Assembly: GCA_016783645.1 (NCBI GenBank) | Contig: JADHWD010000004.1 | Span: 1 to 38,107, forward strand | DNA length: 38,107 nucleotides | Reading direction: 5' to 3' | Source: a bacterium | GTDB lineage: Bacteria; Electryoneota; Tariuqbacteria; Tariuqbacterales; JADHWD01 | In this document: positions 23,846 to 31,663 of the stretch, piece by piece | How the letters are laid out: the number at the start of each line of letters is the position of its first letter | Numbering within the stretch: position 1 is the first letter of the stretch | The notes under the pieces: model-generated | Told to the model about the DNA's origin: nothing | Databases searched by the model: none | The model's input: only the letters and a program-made list of their open reading frames with translations | Position numbers and translations under genes: made by a program

Positions 23846-24691
23846 TTATTCATTATAATTATTCATAATATATTCCGCCACTTCTTCCAACTGCCACATC
23901 GGTGTAGAGGCGCTGCCGGACACACCGATAGTTTTAAATCCGCTTAATTTATCCATCGGCAATTGCTTTGGGCTTTCCGCAAAGAACGAATTTTCATTAG
24001 CGGATTTGCATACGGAGAACAATGCTGCGGTGTTGGAACTGTGTCTGCCGCCGATGAAGATCAACGCTTCAACCTTTGCGGCGAAATCCTTCAATTCCGA
24101 CTCTCGTTTGGATACGAAAGGACAGATAGCGTTGTAAGTAACGAGATTGTCAATCTTCTCATCCAATTTTAGTTTAAGTCCCAGAAATTTCATTGGATCA
24201 GCGGTAGTCTGCGGGATCAGTAAAGCGGGGATATCAAAATTCACTTTCACTAAATCTTCATCGCTTTCAACAATTATCCCCCTGCCGCTGCAATATCCCA
24301 ATAATCCGATGACTTCGGGATGTTTTTTCTTACCGAAGATAATAATCTGCCTGCCGGCTTCCGCCGCTTCCTTGATAATCTCCTGCGATTTTCTCACATT
24401 TTTGCAGGTGGCGTCGACAACTTCAGCGCTGATATTCCGCATTTTAGCGTAGACTTCAGGAGTTTCGCCGTGCGTTCGGATAAATAAGCGGCTGCCGTTG
24501 ATCCGGTCAATCTCCGATGATATCTTCAATCCCAGCTGTTCGAGCCGGTGCATCTCACGCAGGTTATGAATCAACTCACCTCTGACAAAAACGACATCAC
24601 CTTTTCTCAACTCCTCCTCGACCATCTTAATCGCGCGTCGCACACCGCCGCAGAAACCCGCTTCAGGATCTATCACCACCTTCACCATCAT
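23846..24691 (-). CDS. ispH: 4-hydroxy-3-methylbut-2-enyl diphosphate reductase (IspH)
   Basis: Iron-sulfur enzyme of 281 residues, the last step of the MEP isoprenoid pathway (HMBPP to IPP/DMAPP). The cluster cysteines are C14 (GFCGGVRRA), C96 (DATCKNV) and C190 (NAICPF). H42, H74, H124 and the proton-relay E126 (KKHPEVIG) fall at the positions known from E. coli, and the HSSNT motif follows. It is somewhat divergent: the usual FCFGV reads FCGGV, and the segment after C190 is SKRESEL rather than AT..RQ. It lies 26 bp after plsC in the conserved cmk-plsC-ispH order. MMV at the start leaves two possible ATGs. Confidence 0.9.
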   Translation of the reverse strand: MMVKVVIDPEAGFCGGVRRAIKMVEEELRKGDVVFVRGELIHNLREMHRLEQLGLKISSEIDRINGSRLFIRTHGETPEVYAKMRNISAEVVDATCKNVRKSQEIIKEAAEAGRQIIIFGKKKHPEVIGLLGYCSGRGIIVESDEDLVKVNFDIPALLIPQTTADPMKFLGLKLKLDEKIDNLVTYNAICPFVSKRESELKDFAAKVEALIFIGGRHSSNTAALFSVCKSANENSFFAESPKQLPMDKLSGFKTIGVSGSASTPMWQLEEVAEYIMNNYNE

Positions 24692-24717
24692 TCTATCCTA
24701 TGCACATAATAAATATA

Positions 24718-25314
24718 TCAAATCAACTTCTCTACTTCATCTCTGACATGCCGGGCTATCCGCTCAAATTTATCGGAACCTGAATAGATTGAATTCAGAT
24801 TATATACAATTTCGCCGAATTTAATAGTTATACCGCCGGGTTTTAAGATTCTCTTTTTAATTTTATCACTACCGGTTATATAAGCCGGAAGAACAGCGGC
24901 GTCAGTTTTATCGACGATGAAGCCGATACCTCTGCGGAAAGGGAGCATCTCGCCCGTTCTGCTCCGAGTCCCTTCCGGGAACATGATTAACACTCCGCCT
25001 TCTTTAAGAGCTTTTATCGAATGTTTGACCGCCCGGTTATCGAAACCGTCCCGTCTGACCGGAAAAGCGTTCAGCATGCTGATCAATCTGCCGATTACCG
25101 GTATTCCAAAGAGCTCTTTTTTCGCCGCAAAATGAGCTTCTCTATACAGCGCCACCGCCAAAGCCGGGGGATCAAAAGCGGAGATATGATTACATGCGAC
25201 AATCACAGGACCTTCCGCTGGCAGATTCTTTCCGCCGATGACGCGGAATCCCCAGACTATCTTCAATATTATTAGGACTAAAGTATGGATGAAGCGGTAA
25301 AAGGGATGCATCAT
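24718..25314 (-). CDS. plsC: 1-acyl-sn-glycerol-3-phosphate acyltransferase (PlsC)
   Basis: Inner-membrane-associated acyltransferase of 198 residues that makes phosphatidic acid from lysophosphatidic acid. The N-terminal hydrophobic helix is followed by the catalytic HX4D motif (H43-D48, NHISAFDPP), the glycerol-phosphate block FPEGTRSRTG (112-121) and PAYITGSDK. It is preceded by a 143-bp spacer filled with two hairpin repeats and followed closely by ispH. It is probably in one transcription unit with cmk and ispH unless the repeats terminate transcription. Confidence 0.92.
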   Translation of the reverse strand: MMHPFYRFIHTLVLIILKIVWGFRVIGGKNLPAEGPVIVACNHISAFDPPALAVALYREAHFAAKKELFGIPVIGRLISMLNAFPVRRDGFDNRAVKHSIKALKEGGVLIMFPEGTRSRTGEMLPFRRGIGFIVDKTDAAVLPAYITGSDKIKKRILKPGGITIKFGEIVYNLNSIYSGSDKFERIARHVRDEVEKLI

Positions 25315-25342
25315 TTAATCTGAAAATAGAAAATGCCAAAGA

Positions 25343-25410
25343 GGGCAGACACACAGGTCTGCCCCTACAAATAAACATATGGCTGTAGGGGCGAACCCAT
25401 GTGTTCGCCC
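25343..25410. repeat. Paired-hairpin repeat (GGGCAGAC/GGGCGAAC family)
   Basis: This is the same two-hairpin layout as 9888-9957, including the CCTACAAA linker and the GGGGCGAACCCATGTG second hairpin. It sits between cmk and plsC inside an otherwise conserved operon order. Confidence 0.85.
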
Positions 25411-25420
25411 TTAAAAATAT

Positions 25421-25460
25421 TTTCATGCTTTGGGGTGCGCCGCCGGCGCATGAGGGTTTA
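25421..25460. repeat. TTTCATGCTT-TGCGCC/GGCGCA repeat at the cmk stop
   Basis: This is a further copy of the head of the 119-246 unit (TTTCATGCTT, the GTGCGCCGCCGGCGCA palindrome, TGAGGGTTTA). Its last bases contain the stop codon of cmk on the minus strand. Confidence 0.8.
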
Positions 25461-26138
25461 CCTCTTCATATAACTTTCAACAATCGCAGTTATACGGTCA
25501 ACAACTTCATCGATAGTCATATAAGTCGTATCGATTTCGATTGCGTCTTCGGCTTTTTTCAAGGGCGCAATTTGACGGCCGCTGTCCCTTTTATCCCGCG
25601 CGATAATGTCTCTTTCAACCTCAATAAGCTCAACTTCGACACCCTTTTCCCGCAGTTCTTTCCACCTTCTAACCGCCCGCTCATGCGGATCGGCGGACAG
25701 GAAAATTTTAACTTCAGCATCGGGAAAAACCACCGTGCCGATGTCTCTTCCTTCCAGCGCCACCCCTCCATCGACGCCCATCTCCCGCTGTCTGCCGCTC
25801 AATATCCGCCGTACGACTTCTTTTTCGCATACCGGACCGACCATGCGGGTCAAATCGGGAGACCTTATTTCATCCGTGACATCTTCATCATCCAGGAGAA
25901 CCGAAGACGATCCATCCTCGTGCTTCAATTCTATCCGGCTTCTCTTTAATTCGTCACCTACAGCGGATTCATCATCAATATTGATTTTCCTGCGGAGTGT
26001 GATTAATGCGGCGGCGCGGTACATCGCTCCCGTATCAATATATTTGAAACCGAGTTTTTCCGCGGTCAGACGGGTAACGGTGCTTTTTCCCGCGCCGGCG
26101 GGACCGTCTATGGCTATTACGGGCAGTTTCCTTGACAA
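25458..26138 (-). CDS. cmk: Cytidylate kinase
   Basis: Cytosolic nucleoside-monophosphate kinase of 226 residues phosphorylating CMP/dCMP. The Walker A loop GPAGAGKST is at 12-20, followed by YIDTGAMYR, then LEGRDIGTVVFPDA and RRWKELREKG in the lid region, and RDKRDSGRQIAPL. These are all hallmarks of bacterial Cmk. It starts 7 bp after the stop of the upstream Rossmann protein and precedes plsC. Its stop codon is part of a dispersed hairpin repeat. Confidence 0.94.
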   Translation of the reverse strand: MSRKLPVIAIDGPAGAGKSTVTRLTAEKLGFKYIDTGAMYRAAALITLRRKINIDDESAVGDELKRSRIELKHEDGSSSVLLDDEDVTDEIRSPDLTRMVGPVCEKEVVRRILSGRQREMGVDGGVALEGRDIGTVVFPDAEVKIFLSADPHERAVRRWKELREKGVEVELIEVERDIIARDKRDSGRQIAPLKKAEDAIEIDTTYMTIDEVVDRITAIVESYMKR

Positions 26139-26145
26139 TATCCGC

Positions 26146-27840
26146 TCAATCCTTCATCCTCAATCCCTGTTCCTCATGGATGAATATCCAGCTGACTAAC
26201 CTGCCGATATGCAGTTCCGCTTCCATATCCCAATAGGGCAGACCATGATGATATAATGAAGAGGTGTCTTCGGGATCGATAGCTTCCAGGCTCTTCATAA
26301 TTTTATTCATTCTATAAAGCCAGGTCTGCATATTAACCTCCCGCAGATCTACCCAGCCGTTGTAAGCCCAGTCTTCAAGATTTACATCATCGACCTTAAG
26401 GTTGTGTTCACCTTTGAAAACCGGAATCTTCATCGCGGGACCTCGGAGGAGAGTTCTGCCGTCCGGCATCAATATGGGTATGCCAATAGATATGATAGTG
26501 GAACGGAGGTCTGCATCTGTTTTTACAAGCTTTTCGCATTCATCAGACAGTATCGCTGGCGATAAAGCGAGAGTATGTTTCAGTGTCTTTCCGATTTTTT
26601 TCAGCAGGCAGGCTTCATATAACAGCTTTGATAATCTTGGCGGACCCAGATTTTCAAAGGCTACGCTGTCACAATCATGCTCTTCACCCAGTTTCTTCAT
26701 CATCTCTAAAGCGTAACTGCGCATATAGCCGGAGCGGTAAGTGGGGCCCATGATAGCTCCGTCCAGCGCTGCGATAATATCTCTGCCGGTGGCGCCGCCC
26801 TTGATTTCATGCACAACATTGAAGGCGATTTCTTCCGGCGTCACGAACTGCATCTGCCCCACTTCGGTGATAGCGAAGAATTCTCCGTAGGAGAATATCC
26901 CGTTCTCGCCGGTGTCGATATATACCGATTTGAGATTTCGGTTTAACGCTTCCCACCCGGCTTCATCATCGGCTTCTATCGTATCATTCAGAATTGCTCC
27001 GCTCTCCGGGGGGCAGTCGAACAGCGGTATGGGGCTGCCGCGGCGCATAATTTCGCCGTAACCGATCTTCTTCCAAGCTATAGCGGTTGCAGGCTTGATC
27101 TCCTTGACCATAGGCGCATCGGGAGTGCGCGCCATCAGGAATAGCAATAACGAATGAGCTCCCGCTAATGAACTTTTACTGAGTAAAACCCTCGAAGGCC
27201 TTTCCTCGCTGTGAGTATAAGGGATATTCAATCCCATACCGCCTGTTCCGGAAGTGCCGACTTTGATATAGCTGGAGACACCGAATTTACGGGCAGCTTC
27301 ATAGAGTATTTGAATATGCCTGATGAGCTGTGGGATGTAGGTAGTTCCCATGAATTTTTCCATCTCCGCCCGCACGATTTCAAAATCGCAGTTGGATTCC
27401 CAGTTATCCAGCTGTTTTTTCACATTATAATAGCTGGTGTAAATATCCTGATAAGCTAAAGCCGTGGCGGAATTTACGCAGTCTATTATGATATCAGGCT
27501 TATATTTTTCGATAACTTTATACAAATAGGAATTTTTTAGGGTGTCATCATCGAGAACTTCCAGCACATCCTTGAGCAGAACCGCCCGGTATTTGGGATT
27601 ATTCATCAATTCCGGCCTGGGGAGGTCTTTGAATTCCTCCCTGACAAACAGGTTTCCCCATACAGGAATCAATGGGATATCGGTATTAGGGAATTCTGCG
27701 CAGGCCGCCTCCGTCTCTTCCTGATAAAGCGAGGTAATGATCAATTGGGAAGGATTATTCTTCAAAATTTCCCGGCAGACCGCTCGGCCGACTAGTCCGA
27801 ATCCTCCGAAAATCATTACTTTTTTATCTTTAATCTGCAT
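26146..27840 (-). CDS. Uncharacterised NAD(P)-binding Rossmann protein (SDR-like)
   Basis: Protein of 564 residues. An N-terminal nucleotide-binding loop VMIFGGFGLVGRA (8-20), IIIDCVNSATALAYQD (117-132) and VGTSGTGGMGLNIPYTHSEE (194-213) give it the look of an extended short-chain-dehydrogenase/epimerase fold. The ~300-residue C-terminal part has no domain I recognise. No Y-x-x-x-K pair can be placed with confidence. Its position directly upstream of cmk (7 bp) suggests cotranscription but does not reveal a pathway. Alternatives such as a saccharopine-dehydrogenase-like or sugar-nucleotide enzyme cannot be excluded. Confidence 0.7.
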   Translation of the reverse strand: MQIKDKKVMIFGGFGLVGRAVCREILKNNPSQLIITSLYQEETEAACAEFPNTDIPLIPVWGNLFVREEFKDLPRPELMNNPKYRAVLLKDVLEVLDDDTLKNSYLYKVIEKYKPDIIIDCVNSATALAYQDIYTSYYNVKKQLDNWESNCDFEIVRAEMEKFMGTTYIPQLIRHIQILYEAARKFGVSSYIKVGTSGTGGMGLNIPYTHSEERPSRVLLSKSSLAGAHSLLLFLMARTPDAPMVKEIKPATAIAWKKIGYGEIMRRGSPIPLFDCPPESGAILNDTIEADDEAGWEALNRNLKSVYIDTGENGIFSYGEFFAITEVGQMQFVTPEEIAFNVVHEIKGGATGRDIIAALDGAIMGPTYRSGYMRSYALEMMKKLGEEHDCDSVAFENLGPPRLSKLLYEACLLKKIGKTLKHTLALSPAILSDECEKLVKTDADLRSTIISIGIPILMPDGRTLLRGPAMKIPVFKGEHNLKVDDVNLEDWAYNGWVDLREVNMQTWLYRMNKIMKSLEAIDPEDTSSLYHHGLPYWDMEAELHIGRLVSWIFIHEEQGLRMKD

Positions 27841-27934
27841 AAGCTAATTTTGATTATTATCGACTATAAAATTTCTATATATTTACTCTGAAAATAGGGT
27901 TTAAGGGCTGGGGGCTAGGGTCTAGTTTTGTGTT

Positions 27935-27976
27935 CTGGCAGGTCTTGTCCGCCGTACGGCGGATGTGACCTGCCAG
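27935..27976. repeat. Hairpin CTGGCAGGTC/GACCTGCCAG
   Basis: Ten-base arms flank an inner CCGCCGTACGGCGG palindrome. It lies in the 276-bp gap between scpB and the Rossmann-protein gene. The rest of that gap is degenerate GGGTCT/GGGCT simple repeats and the 28034-28075 repeat; no gene is seen. Confidence 0.8.
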
Positions 27977-28033
27977 CACTTGGGTCATGGGTCTTGAGTC
28001 CTGGGTCTAAAGTCCAAAGCCCAGAGCCGGTAT

Positions 28034-28075
28034 TTTCATGCTAAGTTGTGCGCCGCCGGCGCATGAGGGTTTATC
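28034..28075. repeat. TTTCATGCT-TGCGCC/GGCGCA repeat
   Basis: Another copy of the head of the 119-246 unit, here preceded by the CTAAAGTCCAAAGCCCAGAG segment, whose parts also occur before the copy at 571-612. Confidence 0.8.
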
Positions 28076-28116
28076 ATAAAAAGCTGAAAGATAGAAAACG
28101 ATCAAATGGATTCAAT

Positions 28117-28749
28117 TCAATCGGATTGTTTCGATTCGCTCGCAATAACATTAACTTGGCGGGACAGTAAATTCATGTCTGTTTCCGTTATTAGTTCCGG
28201 GCTTTGAGGGAAATCCCTCTCACCTGGCAGGTCTTTCAAGTTGTCCATTCCGAAATAACGCAGGAACTCATTGGTGGTGCTGTATAGTATAGGTCTTCCC
28301 GGCGCTTTCTTCCTTCCTGTCACTTTAATCAATCCTTTATCCAACAAGCTTTGCAGGACGGAATCGCAGTTGACGCCTCGAATTTCTTCAATCTCCAGCC
28401 GTGTGACCGGCTGGCGGTAGGCGGTGATGGCGGCGGTTTCTAACGCCCCGCGGCTTAATCCCGAATGCCTTTTGCCAGCCCACAAATTTTCCACATAGCG
28501 GCTGAAACGGGGAAGGGTGAAAATCTGATACCCTCCTGCGATTTTCTGTATCTCAAAACTGCGTCCGCTCTGATGATAATCGAAATTGAGTTGTTTCACC
28601 GCGTCATCGTATATTTCCGGTGAACCGTAGCCCAAAGCGGAATATATCTGCCGGACAGTGAGCGAGTTGTCCGTTGTGATCAACAGCGCTTCAATCACGC
28701 ATTTAACATGATTGAAATCTATTCCGAGTCTCTCATTGACCGGCGGCAT
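28117..28749 (-). CDS. scpB: Segregation and condensation protein B
   Basis: Winged-helix partner of the SMC-ScpA complex, 210 residues, acting in chromosome condensation and segregation. The typical pattern is present: VIEALLITTDNSLTVRQI at the start, the ALETAAITAYRQPVTRLEIE block, then VLQSLLDKGLIK and GRPILYSTT-FL. The C-terminal residues NVIASESKQSD are encoded by the dispersed GTCATTGCGAGCGAA repeat, so the native end has been replaced or extended. It overlaps scpA by 17 bp. Confidence 0.92.
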   Translation of the reverse strand: MPPVNERLGIDFNHVKCVIEALLITTDNSLTVRQIYSALGYGSPEIYDDAVKQLNFDYHQSGRSFEIQKIAGGYQIFTLPRFSRYVENLWAGKRHSGLSRGALETAAITAYRQPVTRLEIEEIRGVNCDSVLQSLLDKGLIKVTGRKKAPGRPILYSTTNEFLRYFGMDNLKDLPGERDFPQSPELITETDMNLLSRQVNVIASESKQSD

Positions 28750-29452
28750 CGACGGCTGAGGTTAATATGATTGTTCCGAAAAGTCTTCTTTGCCGCAGGA
28801 TTAATATCCGTTGTCTCGCCAATTCCAGCATAGCGATGAAGGCGGCTACTAGTTTGTATCTTTCCATTCCTTCAACCAGTTCGAGGAATGATAATTTCCC
28901 CTTCGCCTCCAAAATCATAATGATAGAATTGATGACTTCTTCTATGGAAATTTTAGGTCTGTCCACAACCTGAGGCTGATTTTCCTCTTTCGCTTCAAGT
29001 AACTGCCGGCAGGCTTTGAACAAATCATAGGGTGAAAATTCGGTTTTAATGATATCTTCCAATCCCATAATGGAAGGGCTGAATCTACGGGGAAACATAT
29101 CCGCCCTGACCGCTTCTATCCGCCGCAATTCTTCGCCGATGATTTTAAATTTATGATATTCCAGCAGTTTTTGCACGAGCGGATGGCGGGGATCATCATC
29201 CTCATCGCTCTTGGGGTTGGGCAGCAACATTTGAGCTTTAATGTGAAGCAGATAAGCCACCATTAAGATGAATTCACCGGCGGTTTCCAGGTTCAACATT
29301 TGCATTGCGTCTAACGCTGAAAGATATTGCCGGGTAATTTCACTTATCGGTATATCGAAGATATCGATTTCCTCGAGGCGGATCAAGTAGAGCAGTAAAT
29401 CGAGAGGTCCTTCAAACTTGGGTAGTTTTACCGATGGACCTTCCAGTATCAT
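28733..29452 (-). CDS. scpA: Segregation and condensation protein A
   Basis: Kleisin subunit of 239 residues that bridges the SMC heads. The N-terminal FEGPLDLLLYLIRLEEIDIF and the following IPISEITRQYL are diagnostic; a central helical region and a C-terminal winged helix follow (FLELVEGMERYKLVAAFIAMLE, broken here for description only after LELVE). The start ATG overlaps the trpS stop (ATGA), and the end overlaps scpB by 17 bp, giving a compact trpS-scpA-scpB operon as in many FCB and Firmicute genomes. Confidence 0.93.
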   Translation of the reverse strand: MILEGPSVKLPKFEGPLDLLLYLIRLEEIDIFDIPISEITRQYLSALDAMQMLNLETAGEFILMVAYLLHIKAQMLLPNPKSDEDDDPRHPLVQKLLEYHKFKIIGEELRRIEAVRADMFPRRFSPSIMGLEDIIKTEFSPYDLFKACRQLLEAKEENQPQVVDRPKISIEEVINSIIMILEAKGKLSFLELVEGMERYKLVAAFIAMLELARQRILILRQRRLFGTIILTSAVDAAGQ

Positions 29453-30432
29453 CCGATACCCATCGCTTGGTGGACTTTTTCCATAGTATTAGCGGCTTCG
29501 ATTCTGGCGCGTTCATTACCGTATCTAATCACATCTTCGACTTCATCTTGGAATTTTTCAAAATGCGCGCGCCTTTCCTGCAATGGTGCTAAAAACTCAC
29601 TGATTTTTTCCGCGCAGTGTTTCTTATCAGCGACACAGCCTAATTTTCCGCTGCGGCAGTCTGTCTCTATTTGCGAAACTTCACCGGGATTGAATTTCTT
29701 CTGCCAGGCGAACACATTGCAGATATCGGGATTACCGGGATCATTCCGGCGGATTTTGGCGGGGTCGGTGATGGCGGACATCACCACTTCCCGCACCCTT
29801 TCAGGCTTGTCACATAACAAAATATGATTGCCCAAAGATTTAGACATTTTATTGCCATCGGGGCCCGGCAGTCTGGGGAATTGCGTCAGTTTCGCCTGGG
29901 GCAGTTTGAATGTTTCACCCCATATCTGATTGAATTTCCGGGCGATTTCACGGGATAATTCAATATGCGGCACCTGGTCTTCCCCCACCGGCACCAAATC
30001 CGCTTGATATAGGATAATATCGGCGGTTTGCAGGACGGGATAGCCCAAGTGTCCGTAAGAAATGCGGTCTTCCAAATTTAAAACCTTCGCCTGCTCCTTG
30101 ACTGCGGGATTCCGCTGCAGACGGGGAACGGTCACTAACATGGACAGAATCAGAAAAAGCTCGGCGTGTTCCTTCACTTGAGACTGAATGAAAATGGGGC
30201 TTTTTTCCGGGTCGATACCGGCGGCGAGCCAGTCTATCACCATCTCCCGCGTCAATTCAGGAATCTTAGCGGTGTTCTGGGTGTCAGTGGTCAGGACATG
30301 CCAATCCGCCACCAGGTGAAAGTTCTGGTATTCATTTTGAAGATTCACCCAGTTTTCCAAAGCGCCTACAAGGTGTCCCAGATGGAGTTTCCCTGTTGGG
30401 CGCATACCGCTCAATATGCGCTTCTTTTCCAT
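29449..30432 (-). CDS. trpS: Tryptophanyl-tRNA synthetase
   Basis: Class I synthetase of 327 residues that charges tRNA-Trp. HLGH is at 17-20 (GMRPTGKLHLGH), KMSKS at 195-199, and VPVGEDQVPHIELSREIARK is the family block binding Trp/ATP. The length is standard. It is the first gene of the trpS-scpA-scpB operon. The leader upstream holds two copies of TATGGGTAAATATT (from 30473 and 30523) of unknown meaning. Confidence 0.95.
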   Translation of the reverse strand: MEKKRILSGMRPTGKLHLGHLVGALENWVNLQNEYQNFHLVADWHVLTTDTQNTAKIPELTREMVIDWLAAGIDPEKSPIFIQSQVKEHAELFLILSMLVTVPRLQRNPAVKEQAKVLNLEDRISYGHLGYPVLQTADIILYQADLVPVGEDQVPHIELSREIARKFNQIWGETFKLPQAKLTQFPRLPGPDGNKMSKSLGNHILLCDKPERVREVVMSAITDPAKIRRNDPGNPDICNVFAWQKKFNPGEVSQIETDCRSGKLGCVADKKHCAEKISEFLAPLQERRAHFEKFQDEVEDVIRYGNERARIEAANTMEKVHQAMGIG

Positions 30433-30561
30433 CTTTAAAAGTTAATAAAATTCTGTTAAAATAGCAAGTGTTTATGGGTAAATATTCATCATGATAAAAG
30501 ATATCGGCGCTTCGCTGTTTTGTATGGGTAAATATTTAAATTCCATAAGAAGTTTCTATCG

Positions 30562-30587
30562 CGTCATTCCGGCTTGTCCGGAATCGG
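30562..30587. repeat. ATTCCGG palindromic repeat
   Basis: Second copy of the 22827 repeat, lying 10 bp beyond the stop codon of the BtuG-like gene and possibly acting at the 3' end of its transcript. Confidence 0.75.
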
Positions 30588-30597
30588 CTCCGGAATA

Positions 30598-31650
30598 TTA
30601 AAATTCTTCCACATCTATTCGAGTGTCAAGCAGTAACACTCTTTCGGGACCCCAGCCATCCGGAAGAGGAAATGTTTCAAGGATTTCACCTTCAGGATTA
30701 ATCTTCACAATATGGTCTGAATAAAGGCAACAGACATATACATTACCTTCGCTATCTACAGTCAATCCGGAAGCGCCGATTTCATCTTGTAGTAAAATAG
30801 GATTTTCCGCATCGTTGATAATCTGTTCTGATATGCAGTTATATTTCAGCACAACGGCTCCCTCGCCGGACCACCCGCCGGCGCCCAGATAAACATTTCC
30901 TTCAGCGTCAACCGCTTCATATCCAGGTGAGCCTCCGACAAACTGGGGACTGCCGATGGGTTCAAAGCTTGTCAAGTTCACCCGCCAGATTTCGCCGAAA
31001 GACGACCAGTAATCTCCGATACAAATCACATTCAATTCACCCTGGCTGTCCACGAAGAGAATACCGGGATTGACTCCCACATCTAAGGAATCTTCCAGCG
31101 TGAAAGTAGCGGCATTAATTTTCGCCACCCTGCCCTGCCCGTATACGAAGCTGACCATATCTAAGTTGGAGACGCCGATATAAATTTTACCTTCATGATA
31201 TGTCATCCCCCAGGGACCCAACCCCACGGGAATCTCATCCAGGACAACACCCTGTTGATAATCGACCAGCGTCATAGTGCCGGACTGGAAGTTCAGGATC
31301 GCCAGAGAATCGCCGCCGATGAATTCCATAAAAGCGGGATTGCGGTAAGGACCTAATTCTATGAATTCGGTCCAGGCTCCTCCTCCCTGAATACGCTGCA
31401 AGGTGTTGTCGCCGGAATTGACTATATATAGATAGTCATCGTGATATTTAATTTCCGCCGGGGTGATGCCGGTGAGGAAAACATCGTTGAACACCTCTCC
31501 GGTTTCCAGGTCGATTACGGAAATAGTTTCCGCCAGGCTGTTGACGACATACAGCGCCTGAACGGGCTGGGGGACATCATCCGATTCATCTTTGATGCAG
31601 GAGATGAACGGCAGGATGATAATTAGCATGACAATAATTCTTTTTAACAT
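30598..31650 (-). CDS. BtuG-like surface lipoprotein, YncE-type beta-propeller
   Basis: Lipoprotein of 350 residues. The signal peptide ends in a lipobox with C18 (PFISC). The mature part is a repeat-rich propeller with YVVNSLAETISVIDL, LYIVNSGDNTLQRI and further blades ending near VYVCCLYSDHIVKI. In Bacteroides, BtuG is a YncE-like lipoprotein that binds cobalamin very tightly and hands it to BtuB. Here the gene lies 13 bp after a BtuB-like receptor and downstream of a cobalamin riboswitch, so a BtuG role is a strong inference, although YncE-like propellers are otherwise generic. AAAGGT precedes the ATG. The stop codon lies next to a dispersed palindrome. Confidence 0.82.
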   Translation of the reverse strand: MLKRIIVMLIIILPFISCIKDESDDVPQPVQALYVVNSLAETISVIDLETGEVFNDVFLTGITPAEIKYHDDYLYIVNSGDNTLQRIQGGGAWTEFIELGPYRNPAFMEFIGGDSLAILNFQSGTMTLVDYQQGVVLDEIPVGLGPWGMTYHEGKIYIGVSNLDMVSFVYGQGRVAKINAATFTLEDSLDVGVNPGILFVDSQGELNVICIGDYWSSFGEIWRVNLTSFEPIGSPQFVGGSPGYEAVDAEGNVYLGAGGWSGEGAVVLKYNCISEQIINDAENPILLQDEIGASGLTVDSEGNVYVCCLYSDHIVKINPEGEILETFPLPDGWGPERVLLLDTRIDVEEF

Positions 31651-31663
31651 TTTTTACCTTTCT

